A stretch of DNA of 57,355 nucleotides from Bacteroidota bacterium (GCA_024640885.1 JAHEEC010000016.1:1-57355); one strand, 5' to 3'. Counted from the first letter of the stretch, positions 34,200 through 43,378 are shown. Numbers and translations are program-made. The notes: a model not told the origin generated them from the sequence alone.

Positions 34200-36265
34200 T
34201 ATACAACGGGTTTCTTGGTCCGGATTCTTGCATCCACAACCATAAGCTGTTTGCCCTTACCGATGACGGGATTCAGGTCCACTTCCGCGATCCCGGGGGA
34301 ACCTTCAAGCATGGCTGAAAGCCTGACAATGATCTCCGCAAATGCCTCGATGCTGATCCCAGCCTGACCCCGGAAACCTTCGAGCAGCGGGAGCCCTCTG
34401 AGGGACCGGATCATCTGAATTGCCTCTGATCGGGAAACAGGTGACATTCCGGTTGCGATATCTTTCATCACCTCTACGTAGATCCCACCCATCCCACAAA
34501 ACAAAATGTGTCCGAATGAGGGTTCATAGGTGGCTCCCGCGAAGAGCTCGATTCCCTGTAACATAGGTTGGACCAGCACTCCGGCGAAACCCTCGATTTT
34601 TTTCATTTGCTGAAAATGAAAGATCATGGCCCTCTCGTCTCTAATGTCCGGTACCACTCCTCCCACATCGGACTTATGAACAGGGCCGATCACCTTCATG
34701 ACCACCGGATAGACTGCCTGCTGGATCAACCTTCCCAGGGAAGCCTCATCTTTTGCGATCCACTCCTCAACCCTCGGGATCCCGCATGCATCCAGGATCT
34801 TTCCGGTGGATCCAGGGGAGAGATAACCCTCACCAGATGCCCGGATGAGCTCACTGATCTTCCGGATGTTGATCCCAGAGGGTCGTTGCCCTTCCACAGC
34901 GGGAGCATTCGCATTGTATACCTTTGTGAGTGCCTTCCCAAGCAACACTTCATCGGGAAAATTGACATGTCCGCGGGCGAGGAAATCCTGGACCTCCTCC
35001 ATGGCGGTGGTGACGGAAGGAAGTACCGGGTAGATGGGTTTGCGGCATAGCTCCATTTTTTCATGCAATACCTGGTAGACATCAAATACCGGGGAGAGGC
35101 CAGGGGTTCCGAAGATTACCACGATCCCGTCCACTTCACTGAATACGGTTTCGCAAAAATCAATGCATATCCCCAGTTGTTCTGCATTGCCGGTTGCAAG
35201 CATATCAATGGGATTGGATGCCGAAGAACCAGGAAAGAGTTTTGTCAGCAAACGGTTCACATCGGGGCCCTCCAGGCGGGGCACATCCATTCCACCCTGG
35301 GCAAGTACATCGGTAAGCATGACAGCAGGTCCGCCCGCATGGGTAATGATGGCCAGGTTCCTTCCCTGCATCGTGGGATACAGCATGACAGAGGCTACAG
35401 TGGTCAGTTCTTCCCTTCCCTCACAACGAACGATCCCGGCCTTCCTGAAAAGGGCATCCACCGCAGTATCAGGATTGGCCATGGCCCCTGTATGGGAAGT
35501 GGCTGCACGGCTACCGGCGGCAGTGGTCCCCGCTTTGATGGCTGCAATCCTGCATCCTTTCCTGATCAGGGAAGAGGCATGCCTGAGAAGTTTGCCCGGG
35601 TCCCTGATGGTCTCGAAATAGAGGATCTTCACCCTTGAGGACCGACCCTCACGGAATGTTTCATCAAAATGTTGCAGCACATCCTCCACCCCCATCTGCG
35701 CCGAATTACCCACAGAAAAGACATGGTTGAACCTTAATCCTTTTTGAAGCCCGGCTTCCATGATAAATACGGCAGTGGCCCCGCTGCCGGAGATAAAATC
35801 GCACCCCCCGGAATCAAGCTGCGGGATGGGCAGGGTAAAAACACCCTGGTAGGAAGGGGTCATCACTCCGATGCAGTTTGGGCCCACCAGTGCCGCACCA
35901 TAGGTTTCACAGACCTTTACAATCTCCCTTTCTATATGCATCCCCTCCTCATTCTCCTCCCCAAAACCAGCGGAGATAATGATAAAGGCCCTAGTGCCCT
36001 TATTTTTAGCAAGCTCCACAATGATCTTCAGGCATAGCTTGGCCGGGACTGCAAGAAAGGCAAGGTCGGTCTGGGGCAGCTCACTCACCCCACGGTAGGA
36101 GCGCAAACCCTGCACCACCTCCTCCTTTGGATTCAGTGCGTAAAGTTCACCATGGAAGGTTCCCGAACGAAGGTTGTGAAAAAGTTTCCCCCCGGGTTTT
36201 GTAATATTATTGGAAGCACCAACGACTACAATACTCTCGGGGTCAATAAGTTGTCGATTGACCAT
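34199..36265 (-). CDS. acyl-CoA synthetase (ADP-forming), fused alpha and beta subunits
   Basis: 688 residues. CoA-binding domain (about 1-140, starting SIVVVGASNN), succinyl-CoA-ligase-like domain with the phospho-histidine loop SHTGAMA, then an ATP-grasp domain (about 480-688) with YPVVMKVIGPVHKSDVGGV and the EVDLNPV end. Such enzymes convert acyl-CoA, ADP and phosphate to acid, CoA and ATP, a substrate-level phosphorylation step in anaerobic acetate- or branched-acid-forming organisms. Next to aminotransferase and oxidoreductase genes it closes an amino-acid fermentation route. A promoter box lies 20 bases before the start. Confidence 0.94.
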   Translation of the reverse strand: MVNRQLIDPESIVVVGASNNITKPGGKLFHNLRSGTFHGELYALNPKEEVVQGLRSYRGVSELPQTDLAFLAVPAKLCLKIIVELAKNKGTRAFIIISAGFGEENEEGMHIEREIVKVCETYGAALVGPNCIGVMTPSYQGVFTLPIPQLDSGGCDFISGSGATAVFIMEAGLQKGLRFNHVFSVGNSAQMGVEDVLQHFDETFREGRSSRVKILYFETIRDPGKLLRHASSLIRKGCRIAAIKAGTTAAGSRAATSHTGAMANPDTAVDALFRKAGIVRCEGREELTTVASVMLYPTMQGRNLAIITHAGGPAVMLTDVLAQGGMDVPRLEGPDVNRLLTKLFPGSSASNPIDMLATGNAEQLGICIDFCETVFSEVDGIVVIFGTPGLSPVFDVYQVLHEKMELCRKPIYPVLPSVTTAMEEVQDFLARGHVNFPDEVLLGKALTKVYNANAPAVEGQRPSGINIRKISELIRASGEGYLSPGSTGKILDACGIPRVEEWIAKDEASLGRLIQQAVYPVVMKVIGPVHKSDVGGVVPDIRDERAMIFHFQQMKKIEGFAGVLVQPMLQGIELFAGATYEPSFGHILFCGMGGIYVEVMKDIATGMSPVSRSEAIQMIRSLRGLPLLEGFRGQAGISIEAFAEIIVRLSAMLEGSPGIAEVDLNPVIGKGKQLMVVDARIRTKKPVV

Positions 36266-36285
36266 CTGGACCGGATCTGTTGATC

Positions 36286-36293
36286 CAAAGATA
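36286..36293 (-). promoter_or_regulatory. promoter -7 box TATCTTTG for the acyl-CoA synthetase gene
   Basis: Minus-strand perfect TAnnTTTG, 20 bases before the start codon. Confidence 0.5.
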
Positions 36294-36355
36294 ATAAAGC
36301 TGATAGTGGAGCTTAAAGAAAACGAGGTGTCTTAGAACATACCTCAGCGCCGGGT

Positions 36356-36415
36356 AAAAAAATAAGGCAAGTTGCTACTCTCCCTAAAACCCTCAAAAGA
36401 TTCGCAACTTGCCTT
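36356..36415 (-). terminator. rho-independent terminator with long loop
   Basis: On the minus strand a perfect 12-bp stem (AAGGCAAGTTGC with GCAACTTGCCTT; 36404-36415 and 36364-36375) with a 28-base loop is followed by TTATTTTTTTA. It ends transcripts coming from rex or from a small unit in the gap, about 184 bases after the rex stop codon. Confidence 0.65.
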
Positions 36416-36438
36416 GCACCCCAACAATTACTTTCCGG

Positions 36439-36540
36439 CTATATTAACCAATCTGATTTGATAATGTTGCATCCCATATTCATTTTAACAAATGAGATGC
36501 CCATTTTTAACAATTGCCCCTGCAGGATGGCCTTCACCAT
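36439..36540 (-). CDS. possible 33-residue small protein in the rex downstream gap
   Basis: Frame from ATG to TAG inside the otherwise gene-free 333-base gap between rex and the acyl-CoA synthetase gene, ending about 24 bases before the terminator stem. The peptide (MVKAILQGQLLKMGISF, then VKMNMGCNIIKSDWLI) is basic and weakly hydrophobic. A purine-rich GGGAGG lies upstream but too far from the ATG for a normal ribosome binding site. The rest of the gap shows nothing else coding; it may instead be a 3' untranslated region or small RNA. Confidence 0.2.
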   Translation of the reverse strand: MVKAILQGQLLKMGISFVKMNMGCNIIKSDWLI

Positions 36541-36598
36541 ATAGATCAAGGAGGGATCCTCCCGTCTTCACAGGGTTAAGAATTGATGTGTGTAGAGG

Positions 36599-37222
36599 TT
36601 ATTTTTTGGCTCTTTTGACAAAATAGGCCACCTTTTCCAGGGAAGTGATCATATCGTATTCATCCAGGTATACATCGGGGGAGACATTCAGTGGTGCGGT
36701 TGTAAAATTTAGTATGCCTTTAATGCCCGCTGCCACCAGTTGTTTGGAAACTTCTCCCGCTGTATTGGCGGGAACAGTCATGATGGCGATGGAGATTTCC
36801 TGTGACTCAACCACCTCCTTGACCCGGTCAAGGGAGTAACATTTCACACCAGAAATTACCCTGTCAATTTTATTGGGGTCCACATCGAATGAGGCAATGA
36901 TATTCAGCCTGGAACGTTTTCCCACGAAGTAGGCGGTTACCGCCCGTCCAAGATTCCCAAGGCCGATCACTGCCACGTTCAATCCGGATTCAGAGTCGAG
37001 GATCTCACCGATGACACTGATCAGTTCCCGTACATCGTAGCCCTTTCTTTGCAAGCTGGTGTACCCAATAAACATGATATCCCGCCTGACCTGTACCGCT
37101 GTATTGTGGTGAAGATTTGCAAGCTCGTGAGAATATATATGGGTCTTCCCCTCCTCCAGGCACTGCAACAGTGACCTGCGATATTCGCTGAGTCTTTCCA
37201 CAGTTCGTTCCGGCAGTTTCAT
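36599..37222 (-). CDS. rex: redox-sensing transcriptional repressor Rex
   Basis: 207 residues. The start at 37222 gives MKLPERTVERLSEYRRSL, the normal beginning of Rex; an upstream ATG would add 12 residues. N-terminal winged helix (about 1-75, with the VRRDI recognition region), then a Rossmann domain with VIGLGNLGRAV that binds NADH, and a C-terminal swapped helix. Rex leaves DNA when the NADH/NAD ratio rises, allowing fermentative genes to be expressed. A near-consensus Rex operator lies upstream of its own gene, implying autoregulation. The fermentation genes lie just downstream in the same direction. Confidence 0.95.
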   Translation of the reverse strand: MKLPERTVERLSEYRRSLLQCLEEGKTHIYSHELANLHHNTAVQVRRDIMFIGYTSLQRKGYDVRELISVIGEILDSESGLNVAVIGLGNLGRAVTAYFVGKRSRLNIIASFDVDPNKIDRVISGVKCYSLDRVKEVVESQEISIAIMTVPANTAGEVSKQLVAAGIKGILNFTTAPLNVSPDVYLDEYDMITSLEKVAYFVKRAKK

Positions 37223-37262
37223 AGTAAGTCCAATAATGAGTATTATGCAATAGTACAAAATA

Positions 37263-37280
37263 TTGTTAATTAAATCACAG
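37263..37280. promoter_or_regulatory. candidate Rex operator
   Basis: TTGTTAATTAAATCACAG. Against the palindrome TTGTGAA-N4-TTCACAA (or TTGTTAA-N4-TTAACAA) the left arm is perfect and the right arm matches 5 of 7. It lies 41-58 bases before the rex ATG, upstream of a 7-of-8 promoter box (minus-strand TACTATTG, 37248-37255), over the -33 region, where bound Rex would block RNA polymerase. Confidence 0.6.
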
Positions 37281-37416
37281 TTTCACAACCGCAAATCCGG
37301 CAATCAATATCTTTCCCCTGCGGACCCGGATATCCTTAATATTGAGATCCCTGGTAGAAGTTTCAAAACAAATTCCCTGCATGAACGTATTATTCTTGGC
37401 ACGCTTATTGACTATA

Positions 37417-37444
37417 TGGAGAGTCCTTCCGGATTTGAACCGGT
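37417..37444 (-). pseudogene. isolated tRNA 3' end fragment (T-arm to CCA)
   Basis: Minus-strand sequence matches positions 49-76 of a tRNA: four T-stem pairs (CCGG/CCGG) around loop TTCAAAT, then seven acceptor bases AGGACTC, discriminator T and an encoded CCA, all at exact spacing. The complementary acceptor strand GAGTCCT is not found upstream on that strand, and no D or anticodon arm is seen, so this is a remnant, not a gene. Confidence 0.55.
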
Positions 37445-37486
37445 ATGACAGATTGACGGAGACTATAATGAGGAGGCGCAATTAAA

Positions 37487-39931
37487 ATGCAACATATTTT
37501 GAACAGATTTGGCAACCTGATGATCCCCATAGACGAAGAGACAGAATATATCCCGCTTCTTTCAGAAGAGGAAGAGGAGGATTTGAAAAAGATGAATATC
37601 CCGGATGTGCTGCCCATACTCCCGTTGAGGAATACCGTGCTTTTCCCGGGTGTAGTGATCCCAATCACCGTGGGCAGGGACAAATCCCTGAGGCTGGTCC
37701 AGGAGGTCTATAAAAAGAACAAGATCCTCGGGGCAATCGCCCAGAAGGATGGTACAATAGACGATCCTGAACTGGAGGATCTCTACAGGGTAGGAACGGT
37801 TGCCCAGATCCTGAAGATCCTTGAAATGCCCGACGGATCTACCTCTGTGATCATTCAGGGAAGAAAACGGTTCAGGATGGATGACCTCCTGACCGAAAAA
37901 CCCTACCATGTGGCAAAGATCACGCCGCTTGAGGATGAGGGAAATGAACCTGCAGGGGAATCAAAGGCAGTGGCAGCAGCCCTTAAGGAACTCGCCATCA
38001 AGATTATCAAACTTTCCTCCAACATCCCTACAGAAGCCACCTTTGCGGTAAAAAATATTGAGAGCCCATCTTTCCTGGTTAATTTCCTGGCCTCGAACAG
38101 TGAACTATCGCTAAAACAAAAACAGGATCTCCTGGAAACCGACAGTGTGGCAAAAAGGGGCTTTACTCTGCTGGAGAGCCTCTCCAAGGAGGTCCAGATG
38201 CTGGAGCTAAAAAACGACATTCAGACCAAGGTGAAAAGTGACCTTGATCAGCAGCAACGGGAGTTTCTTCTGCACCAGCAAATGAAAACCATACAGGATG
38301 AACTGGGTGGTTCACCACAGGACCAGGAAGTCATTGATTTCAGGGAAAAAGGAAAGAAGAAGAAATGGAGCAAAGAGGTATCTGCTGCATTTGAAAAGGA
38401 ACTGGACAAGCTTTTGCGGCTCAACCCGGCTTCCGGTGAATATTCTGTCCAGGTCAATTATATCCAGACCCTGGTGGAATTGCCGTGGAATGAGTTTACA
38501 CGGGATAATTTCAATCTGAAGCGGGCAAGCCGGATCCTGGACAAGGACCATTTCGGCCTCGAAAAGGTGAAAGACCGGATCCTGGAGCACCTGGCCGTAT
38601 TAAAATTAAAGGGGGACCTGAAATCACCCATTCTTTGCCTGGTCGGACCTCCTGGTGTGGGTAAAACCTCTCTTGGGAAATCCATTGCCGAAGCATTGAA
38701 CCGAAAGTATGTCAGAATGTCACTTGGCGGGCTTCATGACGAAGCAGAGATCAGGGGTCACCGCAAAACCTACATCGGAGCCATGCCCGGAAGGGTGATT
38801 CAGAACCTGAAGAAAGTGAAATCCTCAAATCCGGTTTTTGTGCTTGACGAGATCGATAAAGTGGGCAGGGATGCCCAGGGCAACCCTGCCTCTGCCCTGC
38901 TGGAGGTGCTTGACCCGGAGCAGAACAGCACATTTCATGACAACTTCCTGGAACTCGATTACGACCTCTCCAGGGTCATGTTTATCGCCACAGCCAATAC
39001 GACCGCCGGAATAAATCCGGCATTGCTGGACCGGATGGAGGTGATCGATCTTTCCGGCTATATTGTGGAGGAAAAGATTCAGATCGCGAGGCGTCACTTG
39101 ATTCCCAAACAGTTAGAAAATCACGGGGTAACAAGGAAACAACTCTCCATCCCTGTTAAAACCCTGGAATTCATTATTGAAAGTTATACCCGGGAATCGG
39201 GTGTGAGACAACTGGATAAACAGATCGCCAAACTGGTCCGTGTGATAGCCAAACACATCGCCTTCGAAGACAGCTTCAACAAGAACCTCTCCGTTGACGA
39301 TGTCCTGGAAATTCTGGGACCTCCCCGATTCATCAGGGATAAGTATGATGGGAACACCCATGCAGGTGTGGTAACAGGCCTGGCCTGGACTGCCGCGGGC
39401 GGTGAGATATTGTTTGTGGAAACATCCCTGAGCCAGGGGGAAGGCAAACTGACGCTCACCGGAAACCTTGGTGACGTCATGAAAGAGTCTGCTGTGCTTG
39501 CCCTTGAGTACCTGAAATCACACGCTTCAAAGTTTGATATTGATTCGGGGCTGTTCAAGAAGTACAACGTACATGTGCATGTGCCTGAGGGGGCCATCCC
39601 CAAGGACGGGCCTTCGGCCGGGGTAGCCATGATGACCTCCATCACATCGGCTTTCACACAACGCAAGGTGAGGGACCATGTGGCCATGACCGGGGAGATC
39701 ACGCTCAGGGGCAAAATACTTCCGGTAGGTGGCATCAAGGAGAAGATCCTGGCTGCGAAAAGGGCAGGTATCACCGATATCGCAATCTCTGAGGAAAACA
39801 GGAAAGACGTGGAGGAGATCAATGAAATCTACCGCCAGGGTTTAAATTTCCGGTATGTGAAACAAATATCCGAGTTGATGGATTATGTGCTGATGAAGGA
39901 GAAAGTGGATCAGCCCATCAACCTTGTTTAA
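37487..39931 (+). CDS. lon: ATP-dependent protease Lon
   Basis: 814 residues. N-terminal substrate-binding domain ([19 protein letters not shown]), AAA+ domain with Walker A GPPGVGKT (387-394) and Walker [12 protein letters not shown], and protease domain with catalytic Ser710 in [11 protein letters not shown] and a conserved lysine near the end. It degrades misfolded and regulatory proteins in the cytoplasm. A good GGAGG lies 10 bases before the ATG at 37487, unusual in this phylum, which favours this start over the ATG at 37520. Its TAA overlaps the stop codon of an opposite-strand sorting-domain remnant. Confidence 0.96.
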   Translation: MQHILNRFGNLMIPIDEETEYIPLLSEEEEEDLKKMNIPDVLPILPLRNTVLFPGVVIPITVGRDKSLRLVQEVYKKNKILGAIAQKDGTIDDPELEDLYRVGTVAQILKILEMPDGSTSVIIQGRKRFRMDDLLTEKPYHVAKITPLEDEGNEPAGESKAVAAALKELAIKIIKLSSNIPTEATFAVKNIESPSFLVNFLASNSELSLKQKQDLLETDSVAKRGFTLLESLSKEVQMLELKNDIQTKVKSDLDQQQREFLLHQQMKTIQDELGGSPQDQEVIDFREKGKKKKWSKEVSAAFEKELDKLLRLNPASGEYSVQVNYIQTLVELPWNEFTRDNFNLKRASRILDKDHFGLEKVKDRILEHLAVLKLKGDLKSPILCLVGPPGVGKTSLGKSIAEALNRKYVRMSLGGLHDEAEIRGHRKTYIGAMPGRVIQNLKKVKSSNPVFVLDEIDKVGRDAQGNPASALLEVLDPEQNSTFHDNFLELDYDLSRVMFIATANTTAGINPALLDRMEVIDLSGYIVEEKIQIARRHLIPKQLENHGVTRKQLSIPVKTLEFIIESYTRESGVRQLDKQIAKLVRVIAKHIAFEDSFNKNLSVDDVLEILGPPRFIRDKYDGNTHAGVVTGLAWTAAGGEILFVETSLSQGEGKLTLTGNLGDVMKESAVLALEYLKSHASKFDIDSGLFKKYNVHVHVPEGAIPKDGPSAGVAMMTSITSAFTQRKVRDHVAMTGEITLRGKILPVGGIKEKILAAKRAGITDIAISEENRKDVEEINEIYRQGLNFRYVKQISELMDYVLMKEKVDQPINLV

Positions 39932-40098
39932 CAGATTAACAGTTTGGCTGTTTCAAAGCCATGTGGTTTCCTGATCTTCACAAAATAGATTCCACAGGGG
40001 AGTCCCTTTCCCTCCAGGTCTGAAATCTTAAATGACTCCTCTCCCTGTGCGCGGTATTTGTAAACAGGCATTCCTTCAAGGTTAAATACTTCTACCAT
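39928..40098 (-). pseudogene. orphan T9SS C-terminal sorting domain remnant
   Basis: A minus-strand frame of 56 codons from an ATG at 40098 that reads as the last part of a type A T9SS sorting domain: VEVFNLEGMPVY, then ISDLEGKGLPCGIYFVKIR and FETAKLLIC at the end. The frame stays open only 15 codons upstream of the ATG before a stop, and no signal peptide or passenger domain is attached, so it cannot be a working cargo protein. Its stop codon overlaps the lon stop codon. The remaining 142 bases to the response-regulator gene show nothing I can name. Confidence 0.6.
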
Positions 40099-40240
40099 AG
40101 CGCAGCGTTTAGGTGTGTAGGGGCATTGATGGGTACTAAATTATGCAGCCGGAAGTGCAAAGCAAAGGGATCAGGTACTTATTGTATGGGATACCGATTC
40201 TGCAATGTGAACCGGTGGTTTTTTTGGATAAAGCAATTGT

Positions 40241-40993
40241 TCAGGAAAAGCTTGCTTCAAGGATCTTGATTTTCTGCGCAGGGATTTTGATGGAGTGAGA
40301 ATCACCCTCGTGTTCGAGCACGCAACTGCAGTTTTTCCGGTCAACCCTTGATAGGAATTTCAGGTTTACCAGGTATGACCTGCTCGCACGAAAAAAGCTC
40401 TCCCCTTTCAGGAGCTCCTCAATTGATCCCAGGTTCTGGGTGGTAAACTCCCTTTTTCCGTTCACAAGTTGAATATGTGTATAATTGCCATCGGCCTCAC
40501 AAAAGATCACCTCATGTGGGTCGATCAGGATATATCCCGAACGGGTGTTAAATTTGAGCTTCACCGGCACAGATTCCTTCAGTGCCTGCAGGATCTTCCC
40601 CAGGTCATATTTCTGATTCGCCCCTGGATTGTTGCGGAACCGTTCAATGGCACTTAACAGATCTTCCTTGTGGATGGGCTTCAGTATGTAATCAAAGACC
40701 GAATTTCTGATGGCCTTTATGGCGTAGTGTTCATAGGCAGTTACAAAAACGATTCCCGGATAATATCCTTCCCCGTGAACTTTTTCAATGAAGTGGAACC
40801 CGTCCTTCTCGGGCATTTGAATATCCAGGAAAACAAGGTCGGGGCGTTCCTGCTTCATTAACAGAATGGCTTCATCCACGTGCCCGGCCAGGCCCACCAC
40901 TTTCAAGCCCTTCTCTTCATGAAGGGTAAATTTCAGCAGCTCCCGGGCTTCAGGCTCATCATCAACGATAAGGATCTTTAACGGATCATCCAT
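40241..40993 (-). CDS. LytTR-family response regulator
   Basis: 250 residues from the ATG at 40993, chosen because the receiver domain starts at once (KILIVDDEPEARELL); an ATG at 41029 would add 12 residues. Receiver domain (about 1-125) with phospho-acceptor Asp in LVFLDIQMPEKDG and conserved Thr/Lys in VTAYEHYA and YILKPIHKED. The C-terminal LytTR DNA-binding domain (about 150-250) has the marks VIFCEADGNYTHI and FFRASRSYLVNL. No histidine kinase is adjacent; in this phylum the partner is usually a LytS-type kinase elsewhere. Confidence 0.93.
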   Translation of the reverse strand: MDDPLKILIVDDEPEARELLKFTLHEEKGLKVVGLAGHVDEAILLMKQERPDLVFLDIQMPEKDGFHFIEKVHGEGYYPGIVFVTAYEHYAIKAIRNSVFDYILKPIHKEDLLSAIERFRNNPGANQKYDLGKILQALKESVPVKLKFNTRSGYILIDPHEVIFCEADGNYTHIQLVNGKREFTTQNLGSIEELLKGESFFRASRSYLVNLKFLSRVDRKNCSCVLEHEGDSHSIKIPAQKIKILEASFS

Positions 40994-41123
40994 GGCACTG
41001 TGATCATGACATTTCTCTTCGGGTTGCAAGATATAAAATTCCCCCGGAGTACAAAAAACGGCCCCTGCCTGCCCTGATTCAGATTTTTTTTATAATCTTC
41101 ATCGTCAGTTTGCTGTGAATGGC

Positions 41124-43352
41124 ATGTCAAACAACCATCCACATATTACCACGGCCAATTTCGGCACCCTTCCGGTTTTTATGACCGCCATATCAACCAT
41201 CCTGGGGGCTATACTCTTTCTCAGGTTTGGCTATGCCGTCGGCCACCAGGGATTAATAGGGGCAATCGGGATCATCATGCTGGGGCACATGGTGACCATC
41301 CCCACCGCAATGGCCGTGGCCGAGATCGCCACCAACCAGAAGGTACAGGGCGGTGGTGCGTATTACATCATCAGCAGGTCATTCGGCCTCAACATCGGCG
41401 CGGCCATTGGCATTACCCTCTACCTTAGTCAGGCCATCAGTGTGGCTTTCTATGTCATTGCCTTTTCTGAGGCGTTTGATCCCCTGATCCGCTACCTGCA
41501 CTATGAGATAAACCTCCCCCTCATTGACAAACGATGGATCGGGCTTGCCAGCATGAGCCTTCTGTCAGTACTGATCCTTACCCGGGGTGCCAATCTCGGC
41601 ATGAAGGCCCTGTATATCGTGGTTGTACTGCTCTTTACCTCGCTGCTCTTTTTCTTCCTGGGGCATTCAACAGGGCATGATCAACCGGTTGTGCTGAATG
41701 CCCAGATCCCCAATCCGGATAATTTCTTCTTTGTTTTTACGATTATCTTCCCGGCCTTTACAGGGCTCGTGGCTGGGTTGGGCCTGTCGGGTGACCTTCG
41801 AGATCCAAGCAAATCCATCCCCAGGGGAACGCTCTGGGCCACCATTGGAGGCTTCCTGGTGTACCTCCTTGTGGCCTATAAACTGGCCATCAGTGCCACG
41901 CCCGATGAACTGGCGTCCGACCAGCTGATCATGGAAAAGATCGCGCTCTGGGGACCCATCATTCCCATCGGCCTGGCTGCAGCCTCTCTCTCCTCTGCCC
42001 TGGGATCCATTATGGTTGCACCCAGGACCCTGCAGGCCATGGGCAATGACCATGTATTCCCCGGCATCCCCTTGAACAACTGGTTGTCCAGGGGAAAAGT
42101 TAAAGATAATGATCCCACCAATGCCAGCCTGATCAGCATCATTATCGGTTTTGTCTTCGTAGCCTTCGGGGACATAGATTTCGTGGCACAGATCATTTCA
42201 ATGTTCTTCATGGTAACCTACGGGGTTATTTGTTTAATTTCCCTCCTGGAGCATTTCGCTGCCGATCCATCCTATCGGCCCACCTTCAAATCAAGATGGT
42301 ATGTTTCACTGCTGGGAGCAGTCACCTCTTTCTGGCTCATGTTTAAAATGAATGCCCCGTACGCACTGCTATCCCTGATTGTGATGGGGGGGATTTATGT
42401 GATGGTTTCCAGTTATAAAAGGAAGGAAAACGGGCTGGTCAATCTATTCAGGGGCGTGGTTTTCCAGGCCAGCCGGCAGCTTCAGATCCTGGCCCAGAGG
42501 GCCGACCGGGAAGACCTGGATGTACACTGGAGGCCATTTACCATATGTGTTTCTCAGGACACTTTCATGCGCCGGAGCGCATTTGACATCCTCAGGTGGA
42601 TCTCCCTGAAGTATGGCTTTGGGACCTATATACACTATATCAAGGGATTCCTGACTGAAAAAACCAATAAGGAATCGCGGGAGATCCTTAGCAAGCTCAT
42701 CCACCTTGCCGCCGGAAGCAAGAACCGTGTGTACCTCGACACGATCATCAGCCCCTCCTACACCTCTGCCATCGCCCAGGTGATCCAGCTTTCAGGTATC
42801 TCAGGAAAGGGGAACAACATGATCCTGTTCGAATTCTCCCAAAGCAACCCGGAAGCCCTGGAGGAGGCACTGAACACCCACGACATTCTTTATGCCACGG
42901 GTTTTGACCTTTGTGTCCTGAGTACTTCCTACAAGGGTTTCGGATATAAAAAACAGATCCACATCTGGATCACATCCAATGACTATGATAATGCCAACCT
43001 CATGATCCTGCTGGGCTACATCATCCTGGGGCATCCTGAGTGGAAGGAAGGCATTATAAAAATTTTCGCCCTTTACCAGCATGAAGAGGCTGACCGGAAG
43101 AAAGCTGAACTGAAAGCACTGATCAAGGAGGGGCGTTTGCCTATCTCCCTATCAAACATTCGTCTGATCAGTACAGAAAGGGACAAGGAGACCAGGGAGA
43201 TCATCGGGGAGGTTTCAGTGGATGCGGACCTGACTGTAGTAGGATTCAGGCATGAACAGCTTAAAACTGAGAGCTACAAGCAATTCACCGGATATGACCG
43301 GCTGGGGAATGTACTGTTTGTAAGTGCCAACAAAAAGAAAGAGATTAAGTAA
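41124..43352 (+). CDS. SLC12-like cation-chloride cotransporter family permease
   Basis: 742 residues from the ATG at 41124 (a GTG at 41115 would add three). Twelve predicted membrane segments (about 15-435) in the APC fold, with the opening AISTILGAILFLRFGYAVG and GGGAYYIISRSFG typical of the Na-K-Cl cotransporter branch. A soluble tail of about 300 residues follows that resembles the SLC12 C-terminal domain and ends LGNVLFVSANKK. Bacterial members are mostly uncharacterised; ion or amino-acid symport is the family expectation. It is transcribed alone; coaD right after it has its own promoter box. Confidence 0.87.
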   Translation: MSNNHPHITTANFGTLPVFMTAISTILGAILFLRFGYAVGHQGLIGAIGIIMLGHMVTIPTAMAVAEIATNQKVQGGGAYYIISRSFGLNIGAAIGITLYLSQAISVAFYVIAFSEAFDPLIRYLHYEINLPLIDKRWIGLASMSLLSVLILTRGANLGMKALYIVVVLLFTSLLFFFLGHSTGHDQPVVLNAQIPNPDNFFFVFTIIFPAFTGLVAGLGLSGDLRDPSKSIPRGTLWATIGGFLVYLLVAYKLAISATPDELASDQLIMEKIALWGPIIPIGLAAASLSSALGSIMVAPRTLQAMGNDHVFPGIPLNNWLSRGKVKDNDPTNASLISIIIGFVFVAFGDIDFVAQIISMFFMVTYGVICLISLLEHFAADPSYRPTFKSRWYVSLLGAVTSFWLMFKMNAPYALLSLIVMGGIYVMVSSYKRKENGLVNLFRGVVFQASRQLQILAQRADREDLDVHWRPFTICVSQDTFMRRSAFDILRWISLKYGFGTYIHYIKGFLTEKTNKESREILSKLIHLAAGSKNRVYLDTIISPSYTSAIAQVIQLSGISGKGNNMILFEFSQSNPEALEEALNTHDILYATGFDLCVLSTSYKGFGYKKQIHIWITSNDYDNANLMILLGYIILGHPEWKEGIIKIFALYQHEEADRKKAELKALIKEGRLPISLSNIRLISTERDKETREIIGEVSVDADLTVVGFRHEQLKTESYKQFTGYDRLGNVLFVSANKKKEIK

Positions 43353-43357
43353 AATGC

Positions 43358-43365
43358 TACCTTTG
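43358..43365 (+). promoter_or_regulatory. coaD promoter -7 box TACCTTTG
   Basis: Perfect TAnnTTTG starting 5 bases after the upstream stop codon and 13 bases before the coaD ATG; the leader would be under ten bases. Confidence 0.5.
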
Positions 43366-43378
43366 AAAAAAAAAGCAG

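Noticed and set aside
36481-36516. Two TTAACAA half sites resembling Rex operator arms
   Set aside because: The opposite arm at the required 18-bp spacing is missing for both; they occur in an AT-rich stretch after rex rather than before a gene.
36549-36562. Near-palindrome GGAGGGATCCTCCC
   Set aside because: Short, no gene start next to it, and it reads as a chance match around a GATC core; not enough to call a site.
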